Shown here piece after piece: positions 10,441 through 22,035 of a stretch of 64,000 bases of DNA. The stretch covers positions 4,309,200 through 4,373,199 of the forward strand of contig NC_052357.1 of NCBI RefSeq assembly GCF_009727055.1. Reading direction: 5' to 3'. How positions within the stretch are numbered: position 1 is the first letter of the stretch; every line of letters begins with the position of its first letter. Under the pieces are notes generated by a model that saw only the letters and a list, made by a program, of their open reading frames with translations, searched no databases and had not been told where the DNA came from. This stretch comes from Benincasa hispida. Lineage: Eukaryota; Streptophyta; Magnoliopsida; Cucurbitales; Cucurbitaceae. The translations under genes and the position numbers were made by a program.

Positions 10441-11620
10441 ATGATACATCTGAAGTATGTCTATCTAGAAGAAGCTGAAACTTTGCCCTTGATTATTTCG
10501 AAGAGCAAGAGGAACAGTTGGTGGAAGTCTTGTAAAAGTACAAGTTGGCCATTGGGTGGGCGCTGGCCGACATTAAAGATAATAGTCTTGTTATGTGTAT
10601 TCATCAGATTTGTCTTGAAGAGGGAGCTAAGCCTTGCCAGCAACCTCAGCGGCGTTTGAACCCTCGCCCGAAGGAGGTTGTCATGAAAGAGGTCTTTAAA
10701 CTCCTCAATGCATGTATTATCTACCCTATTGCTTATAGTGAATGGGTTAGTCTTATACACGTAGTGCCTAAAAAAACAGGTGTTATTGTAGTTAAAAATA
10801 AAGAGGGTAGTTTAATTCCAGTAAGAGTTCAAAATGGATGGAGAATGTGTATAGACTTTAGAAAGTTAAATGTTGTCACTAGAAAGGACCACTTCCCCAT
10901 TCCATTTATAGATCAGATGCTTGAGAGGCTAGCTGAAAAGCCTTTCCTCTATTTTCTTGATGGTTTTTCGGGTTTCTATCAGATCCCATTTAACCAGGAA
11001 GATCAATAGAAGATGACCTTTACATGCCCCTATGACACCTTTGCTTTTAGAAGGATATCGTTCAGGCTATGTAACGCTCCTGACACTTTCCAGCTCTGCA
11101 TGATGAGTATCTTCTCTGAATTTATTGAAAATTGCATGGTTTTTATCGAAGATTTCACTGTTTATAGAGACTCATTTCATGATTGCTTGTCAAAGTTGTC
11201 TAGAGTGCTTGAACAATGTATTGAGTCTAACCTCGTGCTTAATTTTGAAAATGTCATATCGCATGGAATTGTAATAAGACATATCATTTTTGAGCATGGT
11301 ATAGAGGTTGATCCTGCTAAAGTTAATGTTATTGTTAAGCTCCCTTACCACAAAAATGTGAGGGAAGTTCAATCTTTTCTTGAGCATGCAGGTTTATACC
11401 GCAGGTCTATCAAGGATTTTAGTAAAATTGTTCAGCCGATGACCTCTCTTCTTCATAAAGAGGTGGCTTTTAAGTTTGGTGATGAATGCAAGGCAAGCTT
11501 TGACGTGCTGAGGAATGCCTTGTCATGTGCTTCAGTTATTCAAGCTTTTCGTTCGGATCTCTTCTTCGAGATCATGTGTGGCGTGAGCGACCATGCTGTT
11601 GGAGTGGTTTTGGGCTAGAA
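10441..11620 (+). pseudogene. Alpha reverse transcriptase, broken
   Basis: Ty3-type RT. In order: the AIGWALADIK segment (10545), a VPKKTGVIVV segment near 10768, GWRMCIDFRKLN near 10840, RKDHFPIPFIDQMLERL near 10885, FLDGFSGFYQIP near 10957, a stop at 11007-11009, then the fingers/palm continuing TFTCPYDTFAFRR. At the YxDD position the copy reads IED (11145-11153), so one catalytic aspartate is replaced by glutamate. The thumb segment EHAGLYRRSIKDFSKIVQP follows near 11382. The stop at 11617 looks like CAG changed to TAG. Confidence 0.88.
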
Positions 11621-11951
11621 GGTTGATAAGAAACATCACGTGATCTATTATGCCTCAAGGACCCTGAATCCAATCTAATGCAGCTACACCATGACAGAAA
11701 AGAAGGTTTTAGCTGTTGTGTTTGCTCTTGAAAAATTTATTTCCTATATTGTTGGTTATAAAGTAGTTGTCTTTTTTGATCATGCAGCTTTGCACTATCT
11801 GATGTCAAAAAAGAAGCCCAAGCTCAGATTGTTGAGGTGGGTACTTCTCTTCCAGGAGTTTAACCTAAAGCTTCAAGACAGAAAGAGATGGGAAAATGTT
11901 GTCATTGACCACTTGAGCAGGCTCGTGAGAAGGTGGTTGTCTCAGATCTAA
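11560..11951 (+). pseudogene. Alpha RNase H, broken
   Basis: Ty3-type RNase H. It opens with MCGVSDHAVGVVLG, where the usual catalytic Asp after MC is Gly (11580-11582). It continues with YYASRTLNP near 11650, a stop near 11669, then [14 protein letters not shown] near 11697, [12 protein letters not shown] near 11778, and DHLSRL near 11908, which closes the domain in this lineage. The domain degrades genomic RNA during reverse transcription; this copy is inactive. Confidence 0.85.
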
Positions 11952-13265
11952 TGAAGATTTTCCTGACCATACACTAATACAAGCAGACAGTATTTCCATG
12001 ACTCCTTAGTATGCTGATCTCCTTAATTATTTGACCACTGATGAGTTTCCTTATGAACTGAATAAGCATAGACGCGATAAAATAAAAAATGAGTTAAAAT
12101 ATTATGTTTGGGAAAAACCTTCTCTTTGGAAATTCTGTTATGATCAAGTTGTTAAGAGGTGTGTCCCTAATGACAAGTTATTTTCTATTTTAGAATTTTA
12201 TCATAAGCATACATGTGGTGGACAATTTAGTCCCAAAATAATTGCTAAAAAAGTCTTAGATTCTGGTCTGTATTGGGAACTTCGTTTAGAGATGCATATT
12301 TTCTTTGTAAGACTTGTGAACATTATCAAATTTTAGTATGTCTATCCCGTAGGAATGAAATGTCACAAGCCCCTATTCTTTTTGTGAGATATTCGATTTA
12401 TGGGGGAGAGATTTTATGTGACCCTTCCCCTCATCTTGTAGGTTTAAGTATATTTTGCTAGTAGTGGATTATGTTTCCAAATGGGTGGAAGCAAAGGCCA
12501 CTATTACTGATGATGCTAAGGTTATTGCAGGTTTCTTGAAGTCTAATATCTTATGCAAGTATGGCTTCCCCAAAGCAATCATCAGCAACCAAGGATCAAA
12601 TTTCTATAATCGAATCATCGCTTCCTTGTTCAAAAAGTATGGTGTACAACATCGTATTGCCATGCCTCACCACCCTCAAATGAATGGGCAAGTGGAGGTG
12701 TCAAACAAGGAGGTGAAGACTATTTTGGAGAAAGTGGTCAACCTAAAAAGGAAGGATTGGAGCCTTCGTCTTGACGATGCTCTATGGGGTTACAGAACGG
12801 CCTTCAAGACCCCTATTGGGATGTCTCCCAGTAGGATAGTCTACGGAAAAGCTTGCCATTTTCTAGTTGAGATTCAACATAAGGCATATTGGGCAGTTAA
12901 GTAGTGCAACTGGGATTTTGAGGCACCTGGTGAGGCCAGACTTTTACGGCTCCAAGAATAGGAAGAGCTCAGGTTAGAATCCTTTGACAACTCTTTGATC
13001 TACAAGGAAAGAATGAAAGAATTTCATGACTGCATGATTGTACCCAAGGAGTTTGTGGTAGGGCAAAAAGTTCTTCTATACAATTCATGTTTCAAATTTA
13101 TGCCTGGAAAACTCTAATCCAAGTGGCTTGGGCCATTTCGCGTTTCTCATGTTTACCCTTATGGTGCAGTAGACATGGCTAATCTTGAGACAGGAAAAGT
13201 TTTAAAAGTGAACGAGCATAGGTTGAAGATCTTTCACGATGGCGAGTCTTTAGTTCTTTGACATC
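11952..13265 (+). pseudogene. Alpha integrase, broken
   Basis: Zinc-binding region: HKHTCGGQFSP (12208) and a CKTCEHYQ segment (12308), split by frameshifts. Core domain: [13 protein letters not shown] near 12456. The second catalytic Asp is Asn (ISNQGSNF; codon 12587-12589). The Glu in [17 protein letters not shown] (near 12690) is kept. A stop at 12903-12905 follows. The C-terminal part is readable with stops to about 13260 ([34 protein letters not shown]), the chromodomain-free tail typical of Athila-type integrases. Confidence 0.85.
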
Positions 13266-14675
13266 GCCTACCGGTTGGACTCACTAGTTTACATCTGATA
13301 ATGACCCACCACGGTCGAGCAACCGACCCTAAAAATTTGCACTTCCTGGAGGCAGCCAGACTTTAAATTTATCTGCTTTCCTAGATTAGATTTCATTTAT
13401 GCAGTTTTTCCTTTATTATTGAGCCTAATATTTTATATCATTCTTGAATTACTCATGATTGTTGATGGAGAAAAGCTAATTCGAATGTCCTAGATCCTCC
13501 ATTCACTCCGTTGTTGAGGGAAGTATTTTGATTCCCTCATGATTTACCTTCAATCACATTGGGGACAATGTGTGATTTAAAAGTTGGGGGTAGGGTGTTT
13601 TTTATTTTGGGTGATGATACTATTTGGGGTCCTTGAACGCTGTGCTCGGACTATGCTTGTATGATGAACTTGTTTGTTGTTGTTTTCCTTGTTGTTTTGT
13701 TCCTTGTTGTGATTAGCCTATGACGCACTTGTATGACTTGTGTTTTGCATGAGAATAGGTTAGATGAAAAAATTTATGATTTTCTTGGCACTTTTGAAAA
13801 TTTTACTTGATTTTTTTCATGCAGCTTCATGCTCTTTGCATATCTATCTTGGCCTTGCATTCTTAAATTGAATTATTAGACCATAGGTTTGTTGTCACTT
13901 CGAAAGGCCTTAGTAACAGATATTAGTTTTTCCAAGGTTCAATTTAGTAATGCACGTCTTGAAATGTAGTCTATTGACATCATTATTCACCCTAAAAAAA
14001 ATAATAAATAATAAAAAATAAAAAAATGAAAGAAGTCAAAATAAGGGAGGGTTTACTTCTCTTCTCGAAGGGTATGATTAATCTGGGGTGACAATGACAC
14101 CCGTAGTTTCCCTTTGAACTAAAGTGCCCCAAAAGAATGAGTAAGCTTAGGTGCTTTTGAAGGGAAGTCAGTCCGTAGTTGGATGTCTTTTATGTAACCT
14201 GTGTGGGAAGGCCAAAACAAAAGCCATCTTCCTTGATAAAATTTTCCCTCCATTTGAAAAAAAGAGAGACGATGAACAAAACAAAAGAGAAAAGAAAAGA
14301 AGATATGTAATAAGGGGTGAAGAGTGGATTGATTTTGACTGCTTCAATTTATTAACATTGCCACTTTGAACTTAGGGAACCTAATTCTGTATCTTTCGAG
14401 CCAGAGTAGAGAGAAAACAAACTGAAAATTCATAAGGCTATTTCGGGTCTACTCATGTTCAAAATAGATAACTTTGTGCTTATATATGCATGATTAAAAC
14501 TTGAAATGAATTTCCAAATTTGTCTTGGATGGTCGAATACTTTTTAGTTGCCTACTGGATTACATGCATGATTCTAGTTGACGGTTGAAGCTTGATTAGG
14601 GAACATTGTAGCATGGTGAACTGATTATTTTTGAATGATTGCCTGTTCTACCATGCTCGAGGACGATCAAGAGCT
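13266..14675 (+). other. Alpha 3' untranslated region
   Basis: About 1.4 kb between integrase and the 3' LTR without recognisable coding capacity. It has an internal purine block AAGTTGGGGGTAGGG at 13581-13595, preceded by TTGGGGACAATGTG, a signature seen in Athila-like elements after pol. Near 14172-14212 it carries a diverged form of the GTTGGATG...AAGCCAAAA repeat found in Beta. It ends CATGCTCGAGGACGATCAAG, the counterpart of the motif before the polypurine tract in Beta. Confidence 0.65.
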
Positions 14676-14689
14676 AAGTTGGGAGTGTT
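14676..14689 (+). other. Polypurine tract of Alpha
   Basis: AAGTTGGGAGTGTT immediately before TGATAGCAC, the LTR start. Same position and similar wording as in Beta and Beta-prime. Confidence 0.6.
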
Positions 14690-14948
14690 TGATAGCACAA
14701 AAAATGTGCTACCTCCCTCTTCTTAATTTGGGATTGTTAGGCTAATATGTAGATCATTTTCACAAACCCCTCCTAGTTACTTCCTATAAGTTTCTAAATT
14801 GATAAATCTAAACCAGCTCTCTGTGGATCGACCTTGGACTTTCCACTTGTACTAGTAGTTAGTATGAGTTGCTTGTTCGAAAATTTATAAATTTTATCTA
14901 GTCAGCAATGGTTTATAAGCGATGATAGACCTAAGCTTCGACCAAACA
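14690..14948 (+). repeat. Alpha 3' LTR, internally deleted
   Basis: It starts TGATAGCAC and folds at once into a hairpin (TAGCAC 14693-14698, GTGCTA 14706-14711). It then jumps from a part matching 1543-1568 to a part matching 2008-2200, so several hundred bases are missing relative to the 5' LTR. It ends near CCAAACA. The next base is already Gamma integrase on the other strand. Confidence 0.75.
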
Positions 14949-15560
14949 CTTCAATGCGAGCCTCAGACAGCTTCATCACTTATTAATGCCCTTGGTGTCC
15001 TCAAATGGACAAACGCATGAAATGTTTCTGGTAAAAAGATTTGGAAACTGTCACTAAATCATTTTTAGCACATGCTACTGCTTCAATCCATTTAGATACA
15101 TAATCCATTGCTACTAAGATGTATTGTTGGTCACAAGACAAAGGAAAAGGCCTCATGAAGTCAATACCCTAAACATCAAATAGTTTAACTTCAAGTACAT
15201 TGTATAGTGGCATTGCATCCCTTAAAGAGATGTTACCCATGTGTTGGCATGGGTCACACTTAAGAACATATTCCCTTGTATCCTTGAAAAGAGTAGGCCC
15301 GAAATACCCACATTGGAGGACCTTTGTAGCAATCCTCTTTCTTTCAAACTGATCTCCGTAAGGAGTGTCATCGTATTCAGGTAGGATGCATTGCACTTCA
15401 ACTTCGGGGACGCATCGATATAGAATTGAATCTGGGCCTTCTTGTATAGAAATGTTTCATCCCAAAAGTAGAATTTGCAATCGTGTACGAGTTGTTTCTT
15501 TTACTGGGCATTGAAGTCTTTTGGGAACTATTTTGTGGTCAAGTAATTGACAATATCTGC
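14949..15560 (-). pseudogene. Gamma integrase, N-terminal part
   Basis: Minus-strand zinc-binding domain with CGYFGPTLFKD and CDPCQHMGNIS (around 15210-15310), followed at lower coordinates by the core opening (LFDV, GIDFM-like, then [13 protein letters not shown] wording near 15100). It breaks off at the Alpha junction before the second catalytic Asp can be assessed with confidence. Frameshifts are present. The family role is insertion of element DNA into the genome. Confidence 0.75.
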
Positions 15561-15993
15561 CTACCATGGTTCCTTATCTTCAACTATGAGTAAGTGAGGG
15601 AACACATCTTCAATCTCAGCTTGGCCCAACTGCTTCTCCTTATTCTCCAGTCTTGATAGGTGGTCAGCCTTCTGGTTCTCAGTACCTTTTCTGTCTTTAA
15701 TTTCTAAGTCAAATTCTTGTTGTAGCAGCATCCAACGAATCAGCCTGGTTTTCGCGTTCTTCTTGTTCATCAGGAACTTTATATCGGAGTGATAAGTATA
15801 GATTGTTGTTGATACCCCAAAAAAATAAGTCTTGAATTTATCAATGGCAAACACTACCACTAGCATTTCTTTTTTAGTGGTTGTTTAGTGTTTCTGGGGT
15901 TCATTCAGTGTTTTTGACGTGTAAAAAATTGGGTGTATTAGGTTCCATTTCTTCTGACCTAACATAGTTTTGACTGCCACATCCTTTGTGTAG
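15561..15993 (-). pseudogene. Gamma RNase H, broken
   Basis: Minus strand. It starts at the B-family insertion with DVAVKTMLGQKKW, then the IFYTSKTLNE segment, a stop, EMLVVVFAIDKF, MNKKNAKTRLIRWMLLQQEF and [10 protein letters not shown]. Position and order match Ty3 RNase H. The upstream half, including MCY before the insertion, lies at 18137-18170, so the solo LTR splits the domain. Confidence 0.82.
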
Positions 15994-18135
15994 TGGTGCT
16001 CGAAAATTGGAAGTCAATTTTACTCGACAACCAAAATCCCGTGGATGCATTATGCGATGCATGTTCCTAAGATATGTGTTGATAGTCACGTGTCGATGGT
16101 TATGCGTTGGAATGAAAATTGGTTAACGAATGTATGCGATAACCATGCATCCTGCCACAAGTTTTTTTGCGTTCACGCCAAGTATAACATGAACGCAAGT
16201 TTCTCGGGTAATCCGAGGTCGAACACAGAGACTTGTATCTATATGTTTGCGGTGATTGTGCATGCGGTGGTTGAATAAAAGAATGGAGGGGATATTGCTA
16301 CGTTAATCCTACTCTTACTTCTATCTAACAGACAACCCTATGAGAATATGCATGAAAGGTAGAGATTCGACAAACCTTGACATGAAATAAATGTGTGGGA
16401 AAATGGATAAAATGCGGAGATATTTTTATTGCAAAACTTAAGAGTGATCGCAAGGGCAACTTTAGTCAGTGTCAGACTATGCGATCATGTTACAACCACG
16501 TGTTGTAATGGAAATGCGGTGCTCCTAATTCTAGGACGCATGTGTTGAACGCAAAGTGTCCATAGAGCTTATTCCTAAGTCTCTACTCTTGTCCTATGCG
16601 ATGATGAAAAATGCATGAAAGCAAGGTGACCACATTCAATCCTATCCTATCTCTAGGATGCATGCGATGCGTTAATAACAAATAGTGCTCATTCCTAAGT
16701 GCCTATTTTTGGTATTATGTGTTATAATCTGGTTCTCCAAGCCTAGATTCTAACCTGACCTTCCCAAGCCTAGATCCAGTGCTTAGACTACCCTCCCGAG
16801 TATCCCTAATGCACGAATGAAGCATACATAATTCAAGACAATCTCATATACTTCACTAACCTACGGTTGTTACTATCCCTAGTGAACAACGCATACGTTG
16901 CTTAATGCGACCAACCACTTACCCTCTCGGGCAGTTGATTATTGCTGACTTCACTCATAGACAAGCAATGCGTTAGCCTATGGACAGGCATTGCACAACT
17001 TCACACTAAGAAAATAAGGTTACTCAATACTCGCGCAACGCATACCTTTCGGTAGTTTGCTACATGCTTCATATCCCTAATCCACATGACTAAGTATGCA
17101 ATACCCAAGCAATCCCACTAAGTGTTGCAATGAAAGTAAAGATACTAAGCAAAAAGATGGAGATGAAGTCGAAAGAAAAGAGAAATGCATTGAAAACACA
17201 TTGTATTAATTTCTTAATTCAAAATGTCATACAATACAATATAGAAAAAGAAAGGAAATGAAATGACCGGCTGGAAGCAAATCTTTGCTTCCAGCGGATG
17301 TGCATCAAGGCTTCCAGTGGTGCCATGGATGGGCAGAGGAGCTGACTCTCTCGAGATCTAACTCCGGTCGAAGGCTCCGGTCGTCACTCAGAATGGATGA
17401 AGGGGGTGAAAAACTCTTAGCCATCTTCTCACGCAGTTTTTCTGGATCACGGGGAAAATCCCCGATTGAGGGACAATCTCCGGATCCAAGGATCCTCCCC
17501 GGATGATTTGAATTTCTGCTCATCGGCTTCTATTTATAGAGTTTGGATCACCGACAGTATTAATTGGATTGCTCTAAGTCTGACGTTCGACGCGTTAGTC
17601 CTTTCTGAACCTCTACCACCAACGGCGCTGTAGGTGAAATGTGAGCATCAACTTTGGATTTTCTCGAGGTAGATGCGTCGATGCGTTCATTCCGCCTACC
17701 TTACGTTGATCCCATTGCGTTGTTGCGCAGCCGCAATTATTCAATGACCGCATTCGCTTAATACCACAATTCTACACGATGACCACATTCGCTTGACGAG
17801 CGTAACTCCCATGCGATGGACGCATACGGCTGATTACCTCAACATCCTTGAGTTGATCGATGCGTTTGCCTTTGCAATGGAGTGTTTCTTCGCATGCGGT
17901 CGTCTATGCGATGGTCCAGTTTCCGTGTTTGCATTCATTTCCTGCATTGGCTACAAAAATAGAACATTGAACGCATAATTAATGCAAAGTAATGGGTTAG
18001 TTGAGATTCGACATGCTGATCGACACAAACTCTTTTTTTCATGAATTCCTAGCACGATCGACGCAATTTCTACCTAACAATCTTCATAATTCTAAGTAAA
18101 AGGACTAAGATGACATGCATATCTGCATGTCATTA
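15994..18135 (-). mobile_element. B-family solo LTR inside Gamma
   Basis: A single full B LTR (2142 bp, first subfamily, close to the Beta LTRs) with no interior or second LTR. Flanks are TGTAG (15989-15993) and CGTAG (18136-18140), a 4-of-5 target duplication, and the Gamma RNase H frame continues across it. The perfect start hairpin is ATGACATGCA 18110-18119 with TGCATGTCAT 18124-18133. TATA box at 17531-17538 (minus strand). U5 box hairpin at 16203-16217. Solo LTRs arise by recombination between the two LTRs of an element. Confidence 0.88.
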
Positions 18136-18318
18136 CGTAGCACATGAGAATAAAGGGTTACGTCCAGTCCGGAGCTATCAACACGGGCGTTGTGGTTAAT
18201 GCATATCTCAAAATTTCAAATGTGTTGTGATAGTCTTCATCAAATATGCAGAGTCTATTCAACTCTAACAATACACTCAGTGGACGTAGAGTCTGGGAAA
18301 ATCCTCTCACAAACCTTC
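18136..18318 (-). pseudogene. Gamma RT thumb and RNase H start (between two inserts)
   Basis: Minus strand. GRFVRGFSQTLRPLSVLLE begins directly at the Copia solo LTR. It is followed by TPVLIAPDWT, a stop, then PFILMCY running into the B-family solo LTR. It joins 20245-20437 on one side (SFLAHASFY) and 15993 on the other (DVAVKTMLG), so this 180-bp piece lies between two independent insertions. Confidence 0.82.
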
Positions 18319-20239
18319 CAAAGGAACTCGATTTACAAAATCCATGAGCAGAAGCGGATCGTCTAAATCCCATTTCGATTGAAAACAAACATTTACAGTA
18401 AAATATATAGATTATGCATCTTAAAAAAAATTATAGCATGCTTTTGAATGTAAAAAAGGGTTCCAGTAATTATACCTTTGAAGAACACTTCTTCTAGTAC
18501 AGTCCTCGAACTATTACGAACTCCTCGAATAGCAACAAGAATGAACCAAAAGGGAAGGCACAACCACTTGGTGACCTCGGTATTCTCAGGGTGAGAACCC
18601 ACGAGTGGTGGGCTCTGACTATTTTGGTTAGGAGGGAGTTTGTGGGATTAGAGGACGAAAACAATTGAGGAAGAACACACTAACGTATAGAGAATTCTTC
18701 AATCGTGTAGAGTACAAGCTCTATCGTATAGGCTCTCAATCTATCGTATAGATCTTTTTACAAGTCGTGTAACTCTCTGATATGGAATAATAAAATCATA
18801 TTTTATTTATTCCATTTTTCCATAAAAAACTAACTAACTTCCACTAAGGTGGTTATTATCCAAATAATTAATATAAATAAGTATGATAACTAACTTCTAT
18901 AGTTTTAATATTGCATCATATACAATATAAACTATAGTTCTTTTTCTCTGTTTTATGGCATTTAATATAAATCACATTTATATTAAATTTACCAACTATT
19001 TGAATCTCATTCAAATAAATATTCCTCCAATTAAACTATAAACTATCAAATACATTATATCAATTTTATCATATATAATTGAATCAATTTAATTATATCA
19101 TATACAATTAAATTTCCTCTTATTAATTTGAACATTTCAAATTAACCAAAAAATTGATTTTCATCTAAATGTTTTTCAGCTACCAAGAGGACCTTATGAA
19201 CCTATAGCTTGAAGCTCCAACAGTACGTGAATAATTAATTAAACTTTTTAATTACATTATCCACCATTCGTTAACTGTCGGGCACTCCACTAAAGAACGG
19301 CAGCTGCACTCTTTGCACTACATATATATTTCTGTGTCCATTTGATATAACCAATCAACAGTACGATGACCCTTCACAAATTGCTCGTAAGTAGAATTGG
19401 GCCAAATTACCATTTTGCCCCTGTAGTTACATCTAACTCCTTAAGTATCACTGATCCTTCTAATGAACAATAGATCATAATTCTACTATGACTAAACCCC
19501 TCTCGGGCCAGGAGAAGGTGTAACGCCACATTGTTCAAGACCCAGAATAAGCCCTTAAGGGAGCAATTTATCTACTTTCCCCTACTTCGGGGAAGGAGTG
19601 AGTTTCATCTTGTAGCTGAGTTCCCAGCTCTCCAATCAGACGAATCCCCAAAATGGTAGGCTTATTGAGTCGGCGATCTGGCCACTCTCACCCATGCAAA
19701 TCAAAGAACCACCCTCATAGGCAGGAGTTCACAACTCACCCAGGATTAAGGTCATGTTACCTATGGTCATCCTAGTGAAATGAAATTCTCTATTATGAAC
19801 GACGTTATATAATGAGACTAAGCATTTTATGGTCAAGTTTTATACAAACTCATTTGTATAGAATATCCCCACTCGCATGTCTAATACATGAATGATCTGG
19901 ATTAGATCATTTGTATCACTTTACAACATTTGTAACATCTACAAAGCGGGTCATACTCGTAGTGTCACCAGGATAAGGTACTCAGCCTTATCCATATACT
20001 ACAGACTATTTAGGTTATCACTTAAACATGATCCACTTGTATGTCTCCACATACATGTTTAAGTTACAACGATAACCTTGGATGTTAGTTTATTGGTTTG
20101 TGGTTAATGCAACTAAAATATCACATATTTCAAAGATAAAGTGAATAAAATATCATATAATATAAATCACTTACAAGTTTGTTCATACAAGGTTTACAAA
20201 CTATAGAACCCTACGAGATTTAGGGCATCAACCCCAACA
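18319..20239 (-). mobile_element. Copia solo LTR inside Gamma RT
   Basis: Single LTR of 1921 bp on the minus strand, starting TGTTGGGGTTGATGCCC and flanked by CCTTC (18314-18318) and CCTTT (20240-20244), a 4-of-5 target duplication. It is related to the Eta LTRs (27256 and 28928). Shared blocks include GTGGAGACATA...GTGGATCA, the GACCTTAATCCTG segment and the end of the first half near TTTGAAATGTTCAAATT. It has no interior and no coding capacity. The interrupted RT frame resumes on the far side. Confidence 0.85.
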
Positions 20240-20244
20240 CCTTT

Positions 20245-21077
20245 AATAAAAGCTTGCGTGGGCTAAGAAACTCCTCAAGGCCTTAACATTAGCAGGTGCA
20301 GACAGCTTTGTTATGACATCAATTTTTGCTTCATCACCTCCAATCCAACCTTGGACACCTTGTGTCCTAGAACAATGGTTTCTGTCACCATAAAGTGAGA
20401 CTTTTCCCAATTCAGCACCAAGTTTGTTTCCTCGCATCTATTAAGGACAACTTTTAAGTTGTTTAGGCAAGATTGATAGGAGTTTCCATAAATTGAAAAG
20501 TCATCCATAAAGACTTCAATAGATTGTTCAAGAAAGTAAAAGAAAATCGCCATCATGCATCTTTGGAACGTTTTTGGTGCATTGTACAGCCTAAAGGGTA
20601 TGCGTCGAAATGCAAACGTTCCAAAAGTACACGTGAAAGGTTTTTTCTCTTGGTCTTCTGAGGCAATTAAAATTTGTTTGTATCTAGAATATTCATCTAA
20701 GAAGCAATAAAGATCTTTTCTAGCCAGTCTATCGAGCATTTGATCAATGAAAGAAATGGGGAAGTGGTTCTTTTTGGTCAACGCATTTAGCTTCTTGTAG
20801 TCTATGCATATGCGCCACCCAGTAACAGTTCTAGATGGTATTAGTACATTGTTACTGTTGACTAAAATAGTGGTGCCTCATTTCTTTGGCATGCATTGGA
20901 CTGGGCTCACCCAATTACTGTCAGAAATGGGTTTGATCACCCTTGCGTCGAGCCACTTGATAATTTCCTTCTTTACCACTTCTTTCATATAGGGTTGAGC
21001 CTGCATTGTGGCCTAATAGATCCGATTTTTCCTTCCTCCAATCTAATCTTGTGCATACAATATGATAGACCGATTCC
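20245..21077 (-). pseudogene. Gamma reverse transcriptase, broken
   Basis: Minus-strand Ty3 RT. It runs from the VPKKCGTTI-like region near 20870 through KKNHFPISFIDQMLDRL (20781 downwards), FLDEYSRYKQI, TFGTFAFRRIPFRLYNAP, FMDDFSIYGNS (both aspartates kept) and NLVLNWEKSHFM to ALRSFLAHASFY at the Copia insertion. Frame changes occur near 20430 and 20800. The FMDDF and LVLNWEK wording is shared with Zeta. Confidence 0.85.
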
Positions 21078-22035
21078 TCAGATGTTAGCTAGCGTCCAAC
21101 CAATTGCACGTGTATGCTTCCCCAATATCTGTAAAAAATAATACTCGTTAGACTGAAAGAGAGTGGCTGAAATTATGACAGGTAAAGTATTGTTGGTTCC
21201 AAGAAAAGCGTATTTTAAGTGGTTAGGAATAGGTTTTAGTTCGAGCATTGGCGGCTTTTCCAAAGATGGGAGCGTTGGTTTTGTCTGCCGCTCATCCAGA
21301 CTTAGCAGCTCAATTCTTCTTGTATTCTCGCTCAATGCATAGACCTTATAGACTTGGTCCATTTTTAGCTCCTCTTCTTTAGGCAATTGAATCGAATCAA
21401 TAGGTTGATAAGGCTCTACATCATCTGGGAACTTTAATGCGTTCATCACATTGAAATTGACTTATTGATTGTCCATATGCTCTTTTGTGTACGTCTATCA
21501 TAACCTTTCCGGTAGCAAAAAATAGGCGTCCAAGGATGATTTGGACATCCCAATTAGCTTTATTGTCTAAGATGATAAAGTACGTTGAAAATATACTCTT
21601 AACAACCTTTACTAAAACATCTTCAATGTTTCTTTCAAGATACGTGATAGACCTCTCAGTGAGTTGTAGTGTTACAGAGGTGGGTCTAACTTCTCTGATT
21701 CCAAACTTTTTGAAAATTAATACTTGCTCCTAGATCACATAATGCATGCCCCACTTCTCCGATTCCGATTCAAGGAGCATGAGATTAATACTTGCTCCTA
21801 GATCACATAATGCATGCCCATAATCTATTCCCTCAATTGAGCAAGATACCGTGAAACTGCCTGGGTCTATCTACTTTTCAAGAATGTTGTTGTTGACTAA
21901 TGCATTACATTCCTATGTTAACGCCATGACTTTTAACCCAATAATCTTTCTTTTCTTTGTTAAAACACCCTCCAAGAATTTTACATAACTTGACATTTGT
22001 TCTAATGCTTCTATAAGGGAAATGTTGTTATGTAC
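21078..22035 (-). pseudogene. Gamma protease and RT linker, broken
   Basis: Minus strand. The protease active-site motif CDLGASINLM lies near 21800-21830 with its Asp intact. It is followed by LQLTERSITYLE wording and an IILGR motif near 21525. Downstream come the linker segments PPMLELKPIPNHLKYAFLG and AIGWTLANI (21078-21260), which precede RT in this lineage. A 37-39 bp block is duplicated at 21716-21754 and 21784-21820, disrupting the protease frame. Confidence 0.75.

Larger units (their letters stand above)
1436..14948 (+). mobile_element. Alpha: decayed Athila-like Ty3 element, interrupted by Beta
   Basis: Order: 5' LTR (about 1436-2200), tRNA-Asp primer site, gag, [Beta insertion 3843-9635], protease, RT, RNase H, integrase, long 3' untranslated region, polypurine tract, 3' LTR (14690-14948). 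The gag wording (SGLIHLL-like, EDPHKHLKEF-like) and the RT segment around RKDHFPIPFIDQML are typical of the Athila lineage. The coding region carries many stops and frameshifts, and several catalytic residues are lost, so the element is dead. The 3' LTR is much shorter than the 5' LTR because of an internal deletion. Removing Beta restores continuity of the gag-protease linker. No envelope-like ORF is seen after integrase. Confidence 0.85.

Noticed and set aside
13266..14675. Envelope-like gene downstream of Alpha integrase, as in some Athila elements
   Set aside because: No long frame or membrane-type segment is present; only noncoding signatures and purine blocks.
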